From assembly GCF_030463565.1 (NCBI RefSeq), contig NC_134676.1, forward strand, positions 31,435,228-31,499,227: 64,000 nucleotides of DNA, in the 5' to 3' direction. A model generated the notes under the pieces. That model saw only the letters and a program-made list of their open reading frames with translations. It made no database searches and was not told the origin of the DNA. This DNA comes from Pelecanus crispus. Lineage: Eukaryota > Chordata > Aves > Pelecaniformes > Pelecanidae. The translations under genes were made by a program, and so were the position numbers. Of this stretch, positions 36,601-51,600 are shown piece by piece (the stretch's first letter is position 1; each line of letters opens with the position of its first letter).

Positions 36601-39600
36601 AAACAATTAGCTATTAGAATTCAATGTGATTTTATTACTCTGACAATCAACAAATGAAACAAGTTTGAAACTGTTGTATGCATTTGTACCCCAATCTATT
36701 GTTATATTGCAGAACATCCTACAGCTCCACATAAATGTTTACAAAATTTGCAGACATATACTCGAGTTTATCACTAAATCTATCAATCTAGTCTCTTACA
36801 TATTATCTTACCTCTCCCATAACTGCAATAGGTGTCTCTCCTGTTGCCTGTGCAACACGATGTTCTACTAAGTAAAACATGTATTCATCGTAAAGCAAGC
36901 GGATCAGATGAAAAGAGCCAAAGCTAGCAGCACTGCGCAAGGTTAAATCTCGAATCACCATTGAGCTATTCAAAAATAGAAAAATATATATATTTATGTA
37001 TTATATTTCATAGTCATTTTAACACTTATCCACGTAGACATTTCACCTCAAAACCAATATTCTCAAAAGTAACGTTATCCACAAATGTCTGATTTATGGT
37101 GTCTTCGGAAAGAGATGTCCACAAAAGGCAATCATTTGCGTCTCTCCTTTCTCTGAAGGTATTGTTGGACACCACATTACATAGGAAATAACCAGACTGT
37201 TTTGGTTTCAGTTTTTCTTTGATTTGATATATGCATAACTACAAATACTTGAGCATGTGTACAACCTAACTTGAAAGAAAACTTTGTTGAAAACATAAAC
37301 AACTAAAATGGTAAGAGAACTATTTGATTTTAAACAAACTAATGCTTAAATACAAAGGTTTCAATTGCCACAATTTTAAAACTTTGAAATTTAAAATTAC
37401 AAGAAGATAGGCTTGTGTGTACATATTGTATTGACAAATTCTGATATCTTCAGCAATGCTACAGTCATTTTCAAAGAACAAGGTTTACTCTGATAACTGT
37501 TTCAATAAGCAGCTAACATGGAATGCTTGTCTTAATGTTCTTTTTGCACATTAAAAACAGGTTTTGTCTTCCTTATCTAATAAAGAGAGATACCACAGTG
37601 TTTTAATAAATATTATTAAAAATAGTGGCTTAATAATTGTGTAGTTACTGAACCCTAAAATTTCATATTAAGTTTCTAACTCAGGACAACATTCCACCTA
37701 CATTCATTTGTACATAGCCTTTAAAACAATAAACAAGGATCATTTAAATCCCTGCCAATTTGGAAACAGCCCTGAGTTCAAGGTTAACAATAATTTTCTG
37801 AAAAAACACCCACATGTTTTTTATGACTTAGTGAGCCACTGTTTGATATTACATCTGTCAACATTACTACAGTGAACAATTCAGCAAATAATAGAATAGT
37901 TAGAATGCTTTAGAAGTCTATTAAATACTACCTGTAGAAAGACCATTTTAACAGAAATTGCCGTGCTGCTTTGGGAAAGCTAGGTCTTCCTTCATATGGT
38001 TTCAATGCTTGCATCATTACATTATCAAGCCAGGCAGCCCACTGCTCCAGAGTGCTCTGCTGTTGAAGAGTCATCTTGAAGTCTGTTTCTAGTCTCTGAA
38101 CCATGTTGTCATCACACTGGCACACCCAGGAAGCCTGCTCCTGTTAGAGCACATGGCAACTCTTGAATTAACAATACATAAGCCAAAGCACAGAATGTAA
38201 TTCTTTCTCAAACATGAAGCAATTCAATGGATGAAAAAGACAAAACTCACTTACTAGACAAACTAAGAAGCAGGGGGGGGAGGGGATTTTATGTTTACCA
38301 TAATTTTGTTGAAAGCAAATGGGTGGGAAAAGGACAATGTATAAGAGCAGACATCAAATAAAGAAATGAGAACAAACAATGGAAATGACAGATGTATATC
38401 GTAGTTTTCCCCATTCATTTTCAAAAAAGGCTTCTACTTCCCTCATTCATCATTTTTCTACTGAAATATTCAGGACTTGTCAGTTTTTTCTGGGACTACA
38501 GGCAAGGCAAGGAGGAAGAACAGTTAAATGTAGGGTTAAAGTAATAAAACAAGTAGCAAGAAATCAAGTGCAAGGTTCCTTTTGTTCTGAAGAAGTTAAG
38601 CTTAAAGACAATGCCTGTAATATCACCATGTAAAAGAAAGCTTTGTATGTAAACAAGGCTTGTTTTGTTTGCTGACTATAGGCAGTAATAAATCACACAT
38701 TACTTAAAGTACAACATAAACTGCATACAAATGGAGAAACACACTCTGCATACAATAATAAGCAATTTAGTCAGTGTTATCAAGTTTAAATAAGGCTAGC
38801 TGGTCAATTCAGAAACTAAGAGACAAAAATGAAGACTAACTGCAATCTATGTCCTTACACTTTAGCTATCATGTGCCAAGCTCATTCAAGGACTCTGTAT
38901 CCATGTTAACATATTACAATACTTAATATACTGTATCTTTGGTCAAGTACTCTTGACTGACTTTTGTTAAGATTATTAACAAGTACATTAAAACACTCGT
39001 TCACAAGGAAAAGAGACAAACATAGAACTACCAGTAATCTGGAACATTTCAGTTTGCTAGGCAAAAGGAAAAAAATACTTTTCCTCAGAGGAGCAGAAAT
39101 GTGGAGAAATTAAGCTTAGTGAAAATATAAATTTACTTTCTATAGCTAACTGGAAACTTGTTCTAATCTGTACTAATCTAATCAACACTCAGGACATCTT
39201 GTAAATTTAAGCACAGGCATTTAGATAAAGTATACTAATGGTATTGTCTTTGAAATAATGAAACAGTTTCTACTAAAAACAATGTTGTGCGTTTAATAGC
39301 TTTTAGAGACATTCAGAAGCTATGCTACTATCGGAGATCTAATTCTAAGATATCATTTATGCTATTACTAACACATCATTCATGGTACCCATTCTAAGAA
39401 TGTATTTGATCTACATTTGCACAGAAGTTTGAAGAATATGTGCACTTCAAGACAGTAAATGGAAATAGGTAATGGTTCTGAACTCTTACTTTCCTAAAGT
39501 GTAAGCTGTCATGTTTGGGCTGAATCACTGCATATATGAATCAGCAAAATGTTCTCACTTCACTTTCTTGACAGAATAATGACAGCTAACAATAAAGTTC

Positions 39601-42600
39601 AAAATCACAGAGGAAACAGCATTTTTTTTTAAAAAAAAAAAGCCTGTTATTTAAAGCTACATTTTACCTGAACATTGGCAAAATCAACACGGTTAAGATC
39701 ATTGAGCATCTGGTTGATTTGAGAAGTATTTTGAAGCACAGCACGAGCTGCTTGAGCCAGGTGATTAAGAGATGTGTATCTTCGCAGAGTCTGGGCAAAG
39801 GCACTTACAGCGGCAACCTATGAAGAAATTAATTTATTTTTAAATATTGTACTCTGTAGATTAATTCTACAGATTGAGTCATTACCTTCATTTTAATATT
39901 CTGTATTAATGAGTCCTCCTATGTGAACTATATCTATGTAGCAGATCAAATAATGTCTTCCTTACAACTTTTTGATAAAACTAAGTTATTTCCTATCCCA
40001 TTATTTGATGTTTGATGCTAAACATGAAATTTAGCATTAAAGTTAAAATGCTACTGCTTTTAGATGCTACTGCCCACTTGGTTTGCCACTGCAAGAGTAA
40101 TACTGCAACAATTTTATTCTACCTTGGTTTGTATCATCCTCTGTGGAATATTGTTCATGGCATTTGACAGCCAACCTTCAAGGCTTTTTGCAAAATTGCG
40201 AATGGCTTGGGTCAAGGCACCTGTGCATTGAAGAATAAAAACAGAATGAAAAGAAAGCAATGTACCTGTCTTGAAATGTTTTGCATCCTCAGTACTTACA
40301 TATTCAACATTCAGGTCTGCTGCTTTTACTGACTAAAAGACAAATACAGTCTAGGTTCAAAATGCCTCATTCAGACGTAAGATTATAAAATAATTATTTT
40401 AGTTTCGGTTTAATAAACAGTTTGGACTTCCTCACCTAACAGTCTTTCAAGAAGCTGGTGACCAGCCGTATAGTTTTGGGCACTCCTATAGAAGAACATG
40501 AGTAATTACAGCAGTTGTTGTGATGGAAATTTCCATCACAAACTTTCAGCTTACCATTTCACCTAAGCATCTCTCAAGGAGCAAAAGTCTGGAAAAATTC
40601 CAGTTATTGGAATACTGCAGTTTCCTCAAATAAGCCCAAAGTAACTTTAACCCATATCATGGTGCCGTTTACTTCAGCTTTAAACAAAATCCAACATGCA
40701 GTGCTTAAGGATGTCATCAGTAAGCAAGATATAGGAGTGTGTTTCACTGACAGAAAGTGTATTCAAACTGCTGTGGAATCTGTGCGCATTTTGGTTTCTT
40801 TACTATAGCACCCACAGAACTGCTGAATGGCTGACAAAGATATAAAGAGAAATTGAAGAAGCCCTTACAGCAATCTGCACTACTCAAAATACAGGTTTTA
40901 ATTTTTCAAAGGAGGAGGACACGAAGTATTTTCTCAAGGAGCTGTGCCTGGAAAAAAGAAAATCGTATCTCCTGAGCAGTAGAAACCTCGCTTTCCCATA
41001 CCTACCACTTCCTCATTGACATAATAGCATCCACTCAAAGGGTTGCAAAAAGGAGGAGACAAAAAGAACAGGTTTCTAAAGACTAGTAGAGAATGAATGC
41101 AACTACAAAAGTGAAGACAAAAAAACTAGAAAAAGGAACTATTATTTATTTTCAAACTATTTTAGCTACATCTGAAAAGAAACAGTCCAAGTGAAGACTG
41201 ACTGGACTCTGTTTATACAGCTGAATACTCCTGTAGAGTAAGAAATTAACGCTGACAGAACTTGTCTTTAGAAATGCTCTTTTACCATTTGAATTATTGA
41301 TGATCCCTTTTTTTAATAAAGCTTTCTTTTAGAAAAGTAAATTTACTAAAAGAAAAAATATATTCTTAATGACATCTTTTCCACCTGTTTTCAAATTTGC
41401 AGTGAAAAACAGTAGAATCCATATCAGTAATTTATATAACTGACCACAGGTTTGGATGCTTAGCTGAACACAATTTGATCTTACAAAGTATCTGTATTAG
41501 CCGAACACTCTATGGTAACAGGTTTTTTTTTTTCCCCTTGAGGTTTCCACATGAAGAACAAGCTTTTTTCTGCAATCCTGTCAATCACCTACCTCCCTTG
41601 TGCTGCTTTGTAACTTATTTCTGTGCGCTTACTAATTAACTATGTATTCACTCACATTTTCTTACCTATAGAACAAGAAAATGCAAAGTGGAAGGAATAA
41701 TACAAATACTCTATGAATGATACTTAGACATTTATGGAAAATACTACTGCTTTTTCACTTCTAATTCACTTATTACTCTTTTTCACCCAACTATATATTA
41801 GAAAATTATTTCCATAACTGTAATGCTGGTCACCTATAAAAATAAATATGAAAAAGCAGCTCCAGCCTTAAGAAAGGCCTTTTTACTAGGAAGAAAGAGG
41901 AGCAAATGAAAGGAATTCTAAGTTCTGAAGAAATAAAATAGCTAAAGTAAATAATCAGGCATCAGTATTGTATAGAACAACCATGAATTTCTAATGAGCT
42001 TTGGAGATAACATATTAAATACAGAATTTTTCTCACACTCCATCCTTAAATACACATCTACCCATTACCAAAATGTACATCCTCAAAGCCTTCTTTTCAG
42101 TTCATCTGGCTACCATAGAAAAACAAGAAAAATTTCAAAGAATCACATGATGAGTATGGTGCAAACTAAATGGCCTGAGACAGTTCTACATTACTCGAAA
42201 CACACTAAATGATGTTGCAACAGCAGTCACCAATAGAAATTTTTATTTGGATAAGCACCTAAAAAGCTTGAGTTCTCAGCTGAAAGCCCTCTGACATGCA
42301 AATCTCATAAAAACAAGGCTTTCCAGTCTTTCCCGTACTTTAAATTTTTGTCTGCCTGGAATTGTGCAATATGGTGTGGGTTGGGTTCATGAAAGGCAGG
42401 TCCTGCTTGACCAGCCTGATCTCCTTCTATGACCTGGTGACCTGCCTGGTGGTGAAGGAAAGGCTGTGGACATCATCTACCTGGACTTCAGTAAAGCCTT
42501 TGACACTGTCGCCCACAGCATTCTCCTTGGGAAGCTGGTGGCTCATGGCTTGGACGGGCGAACTCTTCACTGGATAAAAAAATAGCTGGGTGGCCGAGCC

Positions 42601-45600
42601 CAGAGAGTAGTGGTTAGTGGAGTTAAGTCCAGTTGGCAGCTGGTCATGAGCGGTGTTCCCCAGGGCTCTGTTTTGGGGCCAGCCTTGTTTAATATCTTTA
42701 TCAACGATCTGGATGAGGGGATTGAGTGCACCCTCAGTAAGTTTGCAGATGATGCCAAACTGGGTGGGAGTGTTGATCTGCTGGAGGGCAGGATGGCCCT
42801 GCAGAGGGACCTGGACAGGCTGGTCGGATGGGCCGAGGCCAACTGGATAAGGTTTAACAAGGCCAAGTGCCGGGTCCTGCACTTGGGTCACAACAACCCC
42901 ATGCAATGCTACAGGCTTAGGGAGGAATGTCTGGAAAGCTGCCTGGCCGAAAAGCACCTGGGGGTGTTGGTTGACAGGCAGCTGAACATGAGCCAGCAGT
43001 GTGCCCAGATGGCCAAGAAGGCCAACAGCATCCTGGCTTGTATGAGAAATAGTGTGGCCAGCAGGAGCAGGGAGGTGATTGTCCCCCTGTACTCGGCACT
43101 GGTGAGGCCACACCTGGAATACTGTGTCCAGTTTTGGGCCCCTCACTACAAGAAAGACATTGAGGTGCTGGAGCGTGCCCAGAGAAGGGCAACGAAGCTG
43201 GTGAAGGGTCTGGAGCACAGGTCTTATGAGGAGCGGCTGAGGGAACTGGGGTTGTTTAGTGTGGAGAAGAGAAGGCTGAGGGGAGACCTTATGGCTCTCT
43301 ACAACTACCTGAAAGGAGGTTGTCTTGAGGTGGGTGTTGGTCTCTTCTCGCAAGTAGTTTGCGCTAGGACGAGAGGAAATGGGCTCAAGCTGCATCAGGG
43401 GAGGTTTAGATTGGACATTAGGAAAAATTTCTTCACGGAAAGGGTAGTCAAGCATGGGAACAGGCTGCCCAGAGAGGTGGTGAAGTCCCCATCCCTGGAA
43501 GGGTTCAAAAAACGGGTAGATGTGGCCCTTTGGGACATGGTTTAGTGGGCATGGTGGTGTTGGGTTGATGATTGGACTGATGATCTTAGAGATCCTTTCC
43601 AATCTTAATGATTCCTAGTTTTTACTTTAATTAAAAAATAATCCAGCCACCAAGCCAGGAAACATGAAATTATTACTCTACCCTTAACTGGTTTAGTGGT
43701 GGACTTGGTAGTGTTAGGTTAATGGTTGGACTGGATGATCTTAAAGGTCTTTTCCAACCTAAACGATTCTATGATTCTATGAAATATGTTTAGCATAAAT
43801 TCTCCACCTATGATAGAAACTAACTCACAGGCAAGTTTGTTACTGTCCGTTCTGTCACTTGTGAAGGAGCAAAAAGGCCAGTCTAAAACATAATAGCTCT
43901 GGTCTATTGCAAAAGACATTAAATAATTACACTCTTTATTCCTGACTCAAATGGACAGCATTTCACTTCTCTTACGGAAAGGAATTTTGCTGTTTTACAC
44001 ACAACAATTCTTCATTCATTCTGTGGGTGCTAAACATTTCGGCTGACACTTTAACATAGGGATTAAAAATAAATAAATTTTTTCCTCGATGGTCTTTTTT
44101 TTTTACTCCAGTAGTAAGTATCACACAGCTGAGTAGCAGAGCAAGACTTTTCTAAAAGAAACCCACTGAAAATCTAGACATGAAAAAAGATAAACCTTAA
44201 AAAAATCACATGCTTTCTTCAAGCACTTTCCAAATTAGTATTTTTTCCTATTTTGAGCAGCTGCTGTCAATATCCTTCCATTTATTTAGGAAAAATTCAT
44301 CAACATGCCTTTGTTGAAGCATTTACAGTCCCCTTTCCTCTACAGAGTCCAAACTTTCCTATGAACTGCTATTTTCCCATAGAAGATGATGAATTTGTCT
44401 ACTTCACCCTGCTCCATTATTGTGCAAGTAAGGTTCTCAATAATTGCATGTATTTGAGAAAACATTTTCCCTTTATTCTGCGACATAGATGAAAAAATAA
44501 ATTATGTCTACCAAGAACTTACTCTTTCCTTAAAAAAAAGGTAAAATTGCCTTTGTAAATGGCCAACCTTCATATTTTATACATTTGCAGTTGCAAATTT
44601 TTTTTTTGTATCATACATAACTGACTAAAACCTAATTTTATTTTACTGACAAGCAAAAAGTCAATAAAACTTTTCTGCAAGACAGTACCTGCAAATATTC
44701 TTATGGAGTGCTTATTACTGCTGGAGTCATCATAGCAGAAGAGGTGTTCACAGTATGACAAAATAGCTTTGAAACTTTGAAAGAAAGTTGTACTCCTAGC
44801 AATGGTTGAATATCCAGACAGTTACTGACTCTTTCATGCAGGATGTATGACAGAAAGAACAATAGATTGGAATAATAAATTGGACTAAAAATTTCTGAGT
44901 TAATTTTTCATTGTCTTAACAGTCATTAAAATTGATTTCAGCAGCCACTGATAAGGAACAGAAGACTAACTGTCCAAAAATGGAATCACAAAGATCGTAT
45001 ACAGTTTTTTTTCAGACTAATCAAAGATTAATATGTAATATTTAAACTAAAAACTACTGAATTTAGTGGAAGGATTGACTGACATTAGTACACACTGGCT
45101 CAGGGCCACAGGACTTATGTCTATCAGGTAGTCTAGATCCAGGGTAAAAGGAAAACACTTTTATCTGAAAATAAAACACACAGAGAAAGAAGTACCTTTA
45201 ATATGAAACTGTGTCTTGAAAACTAGATCTTCCAACTGCACTAAAATCCTGTTACTTTTAAAATACAAGGCATATTATCAACTCTCAGCACAACTTCCTA
45301 CACAACAGAATTAAGGATAAATGATACACAATACTTTCCTAACTTTTAAACTTACGCCTAAAGGTGCCCTGTGAGGCACAAGACCACCACCACATGCATG
45401 CACAAAAATCTTTACAAAATATTTCAGGTGTTCAACTTACTAGGAATAGGTCTAAGGACGTCAGGAATGAGAATCTCCACCAAAGCCTGGTACATCACAT
45501 GGTCACAGTTACACATCCATTTCAGAATAGACTCATTCTTGCACAGAGTGATCAGCTTTGCTTTTGGAAGCCGACTTTCTATTTCGCTCAGATTGCTGGT

Positions 45601-48600
45601 GTGAAAAAATGTAGCAAACAAATAAATGATAATGCATTTACCGCAGGTAAAAACCTGCAATAGATGTTAAAATGTATTATTTTATAAAGATGTCATAGAT
45701 GTCTCAACTACACGAAGCAGAACTTCTTTACATGTTCTGTCACATAGAAATGGATTTAAAAAATACCTCCATAGCTCTGCTACAGCTCATAAATTATGCA
45801 GAGGTATGAATGATCTTTTTGGCTTAAAATAACTGGATAGCATACTGGGAAAAGACACCTTTACTACAGTTGTCCAAGCAAAGAAAAAAATGGATGACAC
45901 AATCACTTCAAGACTGCACTTTGGCATACAGCCAACCTATAAAAAAATGCCAGACAACATAAAAGTAATTTGAAAAATTAGGATACGAAAAAAAAAATTA
46001 CTCTGCAGGTAAAACCAATCACATTAGTTTATTTGACACTTGTATTATGTTACTATGAGAAGCAGGAAATGAAGAGAAACGTTTACTGACCTTGGCTCAG
46101 TAATAGTAGTGCCATCAGGTGGAGCAGAGGGAGAATAGCGCCAGAAAGTTTGCCACAATTTTTCTATCAGGCTGAATTGAAGATTCACAACCACATCCAG
46201 TATTGCCTGAGAAAATAAAACACAGGTACTGATTGTCTTCTACCCAGCTTCCCCCCACTCCCGACTCCCACTAGACCTATAGCTTTTTTTCCTTCATCAT
46301 GTAGTAGAGCAAAGGCAAGCTGTACATTTCTCAAGCTATAAATAACATCTGTTTTAATACCTTTCATGTCCATAAATTATCCAGCACTATAAACTGGTGT
46401 GCACAGAGACATGGATAAGGCAAAGTGCATGTGCACAGAAGCCTCCAGAAATGAGCATGGCCTATGTAAACGTATCAGAGGTATTCACCCAAAGAAAATA
46501 TTTAATGCTACTGCAAACACAAAGGAAACCTGCCATTTTATTCATTTTCATGTTTCAGTACAGGCTTGAAAGCACCTTCAAAAATAATTTTAAAAGACAC
46601 ATTGTCCAATATCAAATGTGGCTTAAACGTCTCAAAGTTTCTTCAAAATCAGAAAAAAAGTTACTGCTTTTAATGTAAAAAAAAGAAATTATAATTTAAC
46701 CTGATTTACATTTCCTATTGACTAAACTAAAGATCTACAATCTGAGTCTAGTTTCTCTAACGTTCTGAAACATACACATAACTACATTTCATTCTCAGTG
46801 TCTATTATAGATTATTTTTTTTCCCTGTAAAGGGGACCCTCCAGAAAAATCTTTTTACTAATGTCCTTTCCAATGAAATAAGCAAAATACCCTGGGGAAA
46901 GGTCATATACCACTAACATGGTGTTGTGGTTTAACCCTCACCAGCAACTAAGCACCACAGAGCCACTCACTCGCCCCCCACCCTCAGTGGAATGAGGGAG
47001 AGAATGAGAAGAGTAAAAGGGAGAAAACTCATGGGTTGAAATAAGAACAGTTTAATAACTGAAATAAAGTAAAATAGTAATAGTAAGAAGGATGTAAAAT
47101 AGTAATAGTAAGAAGGATAAGGATATACAAAGCAACTGATGCACGATGCAATTGCCCACCACCCGCCAAACGATGCCCAGCCAGTCCCCAAGCAGCAGTC
47201 ACAGTCCCCCAGCCAACTTCCCCCAGCTTATATAGTGAGCATGATGTCATACGGTATGGAATAGCCCTTTGGTCAGTTTGGCTATGCTCCCTCCCAGTTT
47301 CTTGTGCACCTAGTAGAGCTTGGGAAGCTGAAAAGTCCTTGACTTACTGTAAACACTACTTAGCAACAGCTACACCATCAGTGTGTTATTAACGTTATTC
47401 TCATCCTAAATCCAAAATACAGCACTATACCAGCTACTAGGAAGAAAATTAACTCTATCCCAGCTGAAACCAGGACAATATCCACCCCTTATTCTATACC
47501 ATATAGGTCATGCCCAGGTCCTACACTTTCCAATACATTTTTATTGATCACCACTGCTTCTCCTGTCTTTTGACATATACACACAGATATAATTCCTTTA
47601 GCCTATGGGCCATCCTTCTAAAATGTCTGTTGAGTGCATTTAGTCCATGACTTTGGGCTCCATCTCTCATAACAGTCTTTCAGGGCAGGAGAGATGGTGT
47701 GTGTTGGATTGTTCCATGCTGAAGCCAGTTCTCGTTCCATCACCGCTGCACTTTGCTCGGTTTCATCGAAGTTCATTCCTCATTAATCTGGCTGATTCTT
47801 ACTTTAACACCATTGATATGGCATACGGCAACCACAGAAGTGATGACATACAGTATTATTTAGCAGTTAACATAATACAATTCAGTTCACTGGCCATCGT
47901 CACCCAAAATCAAATCCCCTTGAGATACACATCAGGCTTCCCCATCCTTTTGCATTACCCAGCAAGTGCACCCAGGTCCTTGAGCAAAAGCAATCCCACG
48001 AACAGGTTTGCCTTTGCCTGAAGGTGGGAAGAATCCAGACTGACTTTCCCAGCATATTTTTTATGTGCACTACAGGGACTTTATCCCCCTCTACAGTATG
48101 TCGAAGTTTTGATTGGGCAGGGCCAGTCTGATTGGCAGATCCCCTAGTGTTGACTAAGCAGGTGGCCTTTGCTAAACGTGTATCCCAATGTTTGAACATC
48201 CCACCACCCACTGCTCTCAGTGTAGTCTTCAACAGTCCATTGTATCATTCAATTTTGGTGGAGGCTGGTGCATGATAAGGGGATGTGATATACCCATTAA
48301 ATGCCATGCTCTTTGGCCCAGGAGTCTATGAGGTTGTTTCGGAAATGAGTCCCGTTATCTGACTCTATTCTTTCTGGGGTGCCATGTTGCCATAGGACTT
48401 GCTTTTCAAGGACCAGGATGGTGTTCTGGGCAGTGGCATGGGGCAGATGATATGTTTCCAGCCATCTGGTGGTTGCTTCCACCATTGTATGCACATGGCG
48501 CTTGCCTTGGCTGGCTTGTAGGAGTGTGATATAATCAATCCGCCAGGCCTCCCCACATTTATATTTCAGCCATTGTCCTCCATACCACAGATGCTTTAAC

Positions 48601-51600
48601 CACTTGGCTTGCTTGATTGCAGCGCATGTTTCACATTCATGGATAACCCGTGCAATAGTGTCCATGGTCAAGTCTACCCCTCAGCCACAAGCCCATCTAT
48701 ATGTTGCATCTCTTCCTTGATGGCCTGAGGTGTCACGGGCCCACCGAGCTATAAATAATTCAGCCTTATGTTGCCAGTCCAGATCCACCTGAGCCACTTC
48801 AATCTTGCTGGTTGTTTTGATGTTCTTCAGTGGCCCGACTCCTGGGTACGTGACCATGTATATGATGTACTTTTACAACCAGGTTCTCTACCTGGGCAGC
48901 AATACCTTGCCACAGTGTGGCAGCCCAGATAGGTTTACATTTGCACTGCCAGTTGCTCTGCTTCCATTGCTGCAACCCCCCCCCCCAGGGCATTTGCCAC
49001 CATCCATGAGTCAGTATAGAGATAAAGTACTGGCCATTTTTCTCATTCAGCAATATCTAAAGCCAGCTGGGTGGCTTTCACCTCTGCAAACTGACTCAAT
49101 TCACTTTCTCCTTCACCAGTTTCTGCCACTTGTCGTATAGGAGTCCTTACAGCAGCCTTCCACCTCCGATGCCCTCCCACAATACGACAGGACCCATCAG
49201 TCAACAGGGCATATTGCTTCTCATTTTCTGGCAGTTTATTAAACCGTGGGGCCTATTCAGCACATGTCACCTCCTCCTCTGATGACATTCCAAAATTTTT
49301 GCCTTCTGGCCAGTCTATGATCACTTCCAAGATTCCTGGGTGACTGGGTTTTCCTGTTTGAGCCCATTGTGTGATTAGTGCAACCCACTTACTCCACGTA
49401 GCATCAGTTGCATGATGTGTAGAGGGGACCCTGCCTTTGAACATCCAGCCCAGCACTGGCAGTCGGGGTGCCAGGAGGAGCTGTGCTTCAGTACCGACCA
49501 CTTCTGAAGCAGCTCGAACCCCTTCATATGCTGCCAATATCTCGTCTTCAGTTGGAGTAGTGGGCCTCGGATCCTCTGTATCCCTGACTGCAAAACCCTA
49601 GGTGTTGACCTCGAGTCTCCGCTGGTACTTTCTGCCAGAGGCTCCAGGTAGGGCCATTTTCCCTGGCTGCGTGCAGAGCACATTTTTTACACCTTGCCCT
49701 GCCTGGACTGGTCCAAGGGCTACTGCATGAACTATCTCCCATTTAACTTGTTCAAAAGCTTGTCGTTGCTCAGGGCCCCATTTGAAATTGTTCTTCTTTC
49801 AGGTCACTTGATAGAGAAGGCTTATGATCAGACTGTAATTTGGAATACGCATTCTTTGAAAACCCACAACGCCCAAGAAAGCCTGTGTTTCCTTTTTTCG
49901 AGTTGGTAGGAACATGGCTGTTATTTTGTTGATCACATCCACTGGGATCTGATGACGTCCATCTTGCCATTTTATTCCTAAAATCTGGGTCTCCTGTGCA
50001 GGTCCCTTGACCTTACTTTGTTTTATGGCAAAACCAGCCTTCCGACGGATTTGGACTATTTTCTTCCCTTTCTCAAAAACTTCTTCTGCTGTGTTGCCCC
50101 ACGTGATGGTGTCATCAATGTATTGCAGGTGTTCCAGAGCCTCACCCTGTTCCAGTGCCGTCTGGATCAGTCCATGGTGAATGGTAGGGCTGTGTTTCCA
50201 CCCCTGGGGCAGTAGATTCCAGGTGTACTGAACACCCTCCCAAGTAAAAAGCAAAATGTGGCCTGCACTCCATTGCTAAAGAGACCGAGAAAAATGCATT
50301 AGCGATATCAGTTGTGGCATACCACTTGGCTGCCTTTGGCTCCAGTTCATATTGAAGTTCTAGCATGTCTGGCATGGCAGCACTCAGCAGCGGTGTGACT
50401 TTGCTTAGGCCATAACAGTCTGCTGTTAGTCTCCACTCTGCGTTAGACTTCCGTACTGTCCATACGGGACTGTTAAAGGGTGAGCAAGTCTTGCTGATCA
50501 GCCAGTCGGCAAATCAGTTTATGGATGGGAATCAGGGAGTCTCAGTGCGATATTTCTGCCACTGCACTGTTGTGGTTGTGACTGGCACCTGTTGTTCCTT
50601 GACCCTCAGCAACCCCACAATAGAAGGGTCCTTCAAGAGACTGGGCAGGTAGACAGCTTTTCAATTTCCTCTGTCTCCAAGACAGCTATACCAAAGGCCC
50701 ACCAGTACCCTTTTGGGTCCTTGAAATACCCTCTCCTGAGGTAGTCTATGTCAAGGATGCATGGAGCCTCTGGGCCAGTCACAATGGGGTGCTTCTGCCA
50801 CTCATTCACAGTTAGGCTCACTGCAGCCTCCAGTACAGTGAGCTGTTGGGATCCCTGTGTCACTCCAGAAATAAAGATGGGTTCTGCCCCTGTATAACTT
50901 GATGGCATTAGGGTACACTGTGCACTGGTATCCGCTAGAGCCTTATACTCCTCTGGCTCTGATGTGCCAGGCCATCAAATCCACACAGTCCAGTAAACCC
51001 GGTTGTCGCTTCCCTCCACCTGGCAGGAGGCAGGGCCCCTCTAGTCCTGGTCATAGTATTCATTACTCACTTCTTGTAAATGTGAATAAGTCCCTTTATC
51101 AAGATCAGAAGTAAAATCAGCCCTTTTACTCTGTCTGGGGAACTGCTCACTAGAAACTGGAGCTGCAGTTTTCCTGGAAGAACTGCCTTTTGTAATTGTT
51201 TTTCCTTGCAACTCATGTACCCATGCCTCTAGGCTCGAGGTGGATTTTCCATCCCACTTCCTCATGTCCTCTCCATGGTCACACAGGTAAAACCACAGGA
51301 TGGCCCATGGTGTGTATCCACTACATCCTCTCTCTTGAGCAGAAGCATATTGACTCCAAATAGCTGAGAGACTGGTCCATATAGGTGGTGAGTAGACGTA
51401 TCCTCTTTGAGTTGCTGGAACTCCCAGGACAGTTTTTCGGACAGTTTTTCCACAGCTGAGATGCAGGCCCGTAGGGAGGAAGAGAGACTTTCTTTGTATT
51501 CCTGGAGTTGGCCAGCCAATTCATCCGCCACTGCTTCCTCTTCATCTTTCCAGGTCATTACTGCCAATGACTTTGCAAGCGACAACTGTGTGTTCCATAC

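Noticed and set aside
42427-43602. 391-codon ORF on the minus strand
   Set aside because: It is the antisense of CR1 copy C. The plus strand carries the recognisable RT motifs, and the minus translation is Pro/Leu/Gln-rich with no domain.
46967-47250. Short ORFs within the LTRs
   Set aside because: LTR sequence, with no coding role. The same peptides recur at 53148-53536 because the LTRs are copies.
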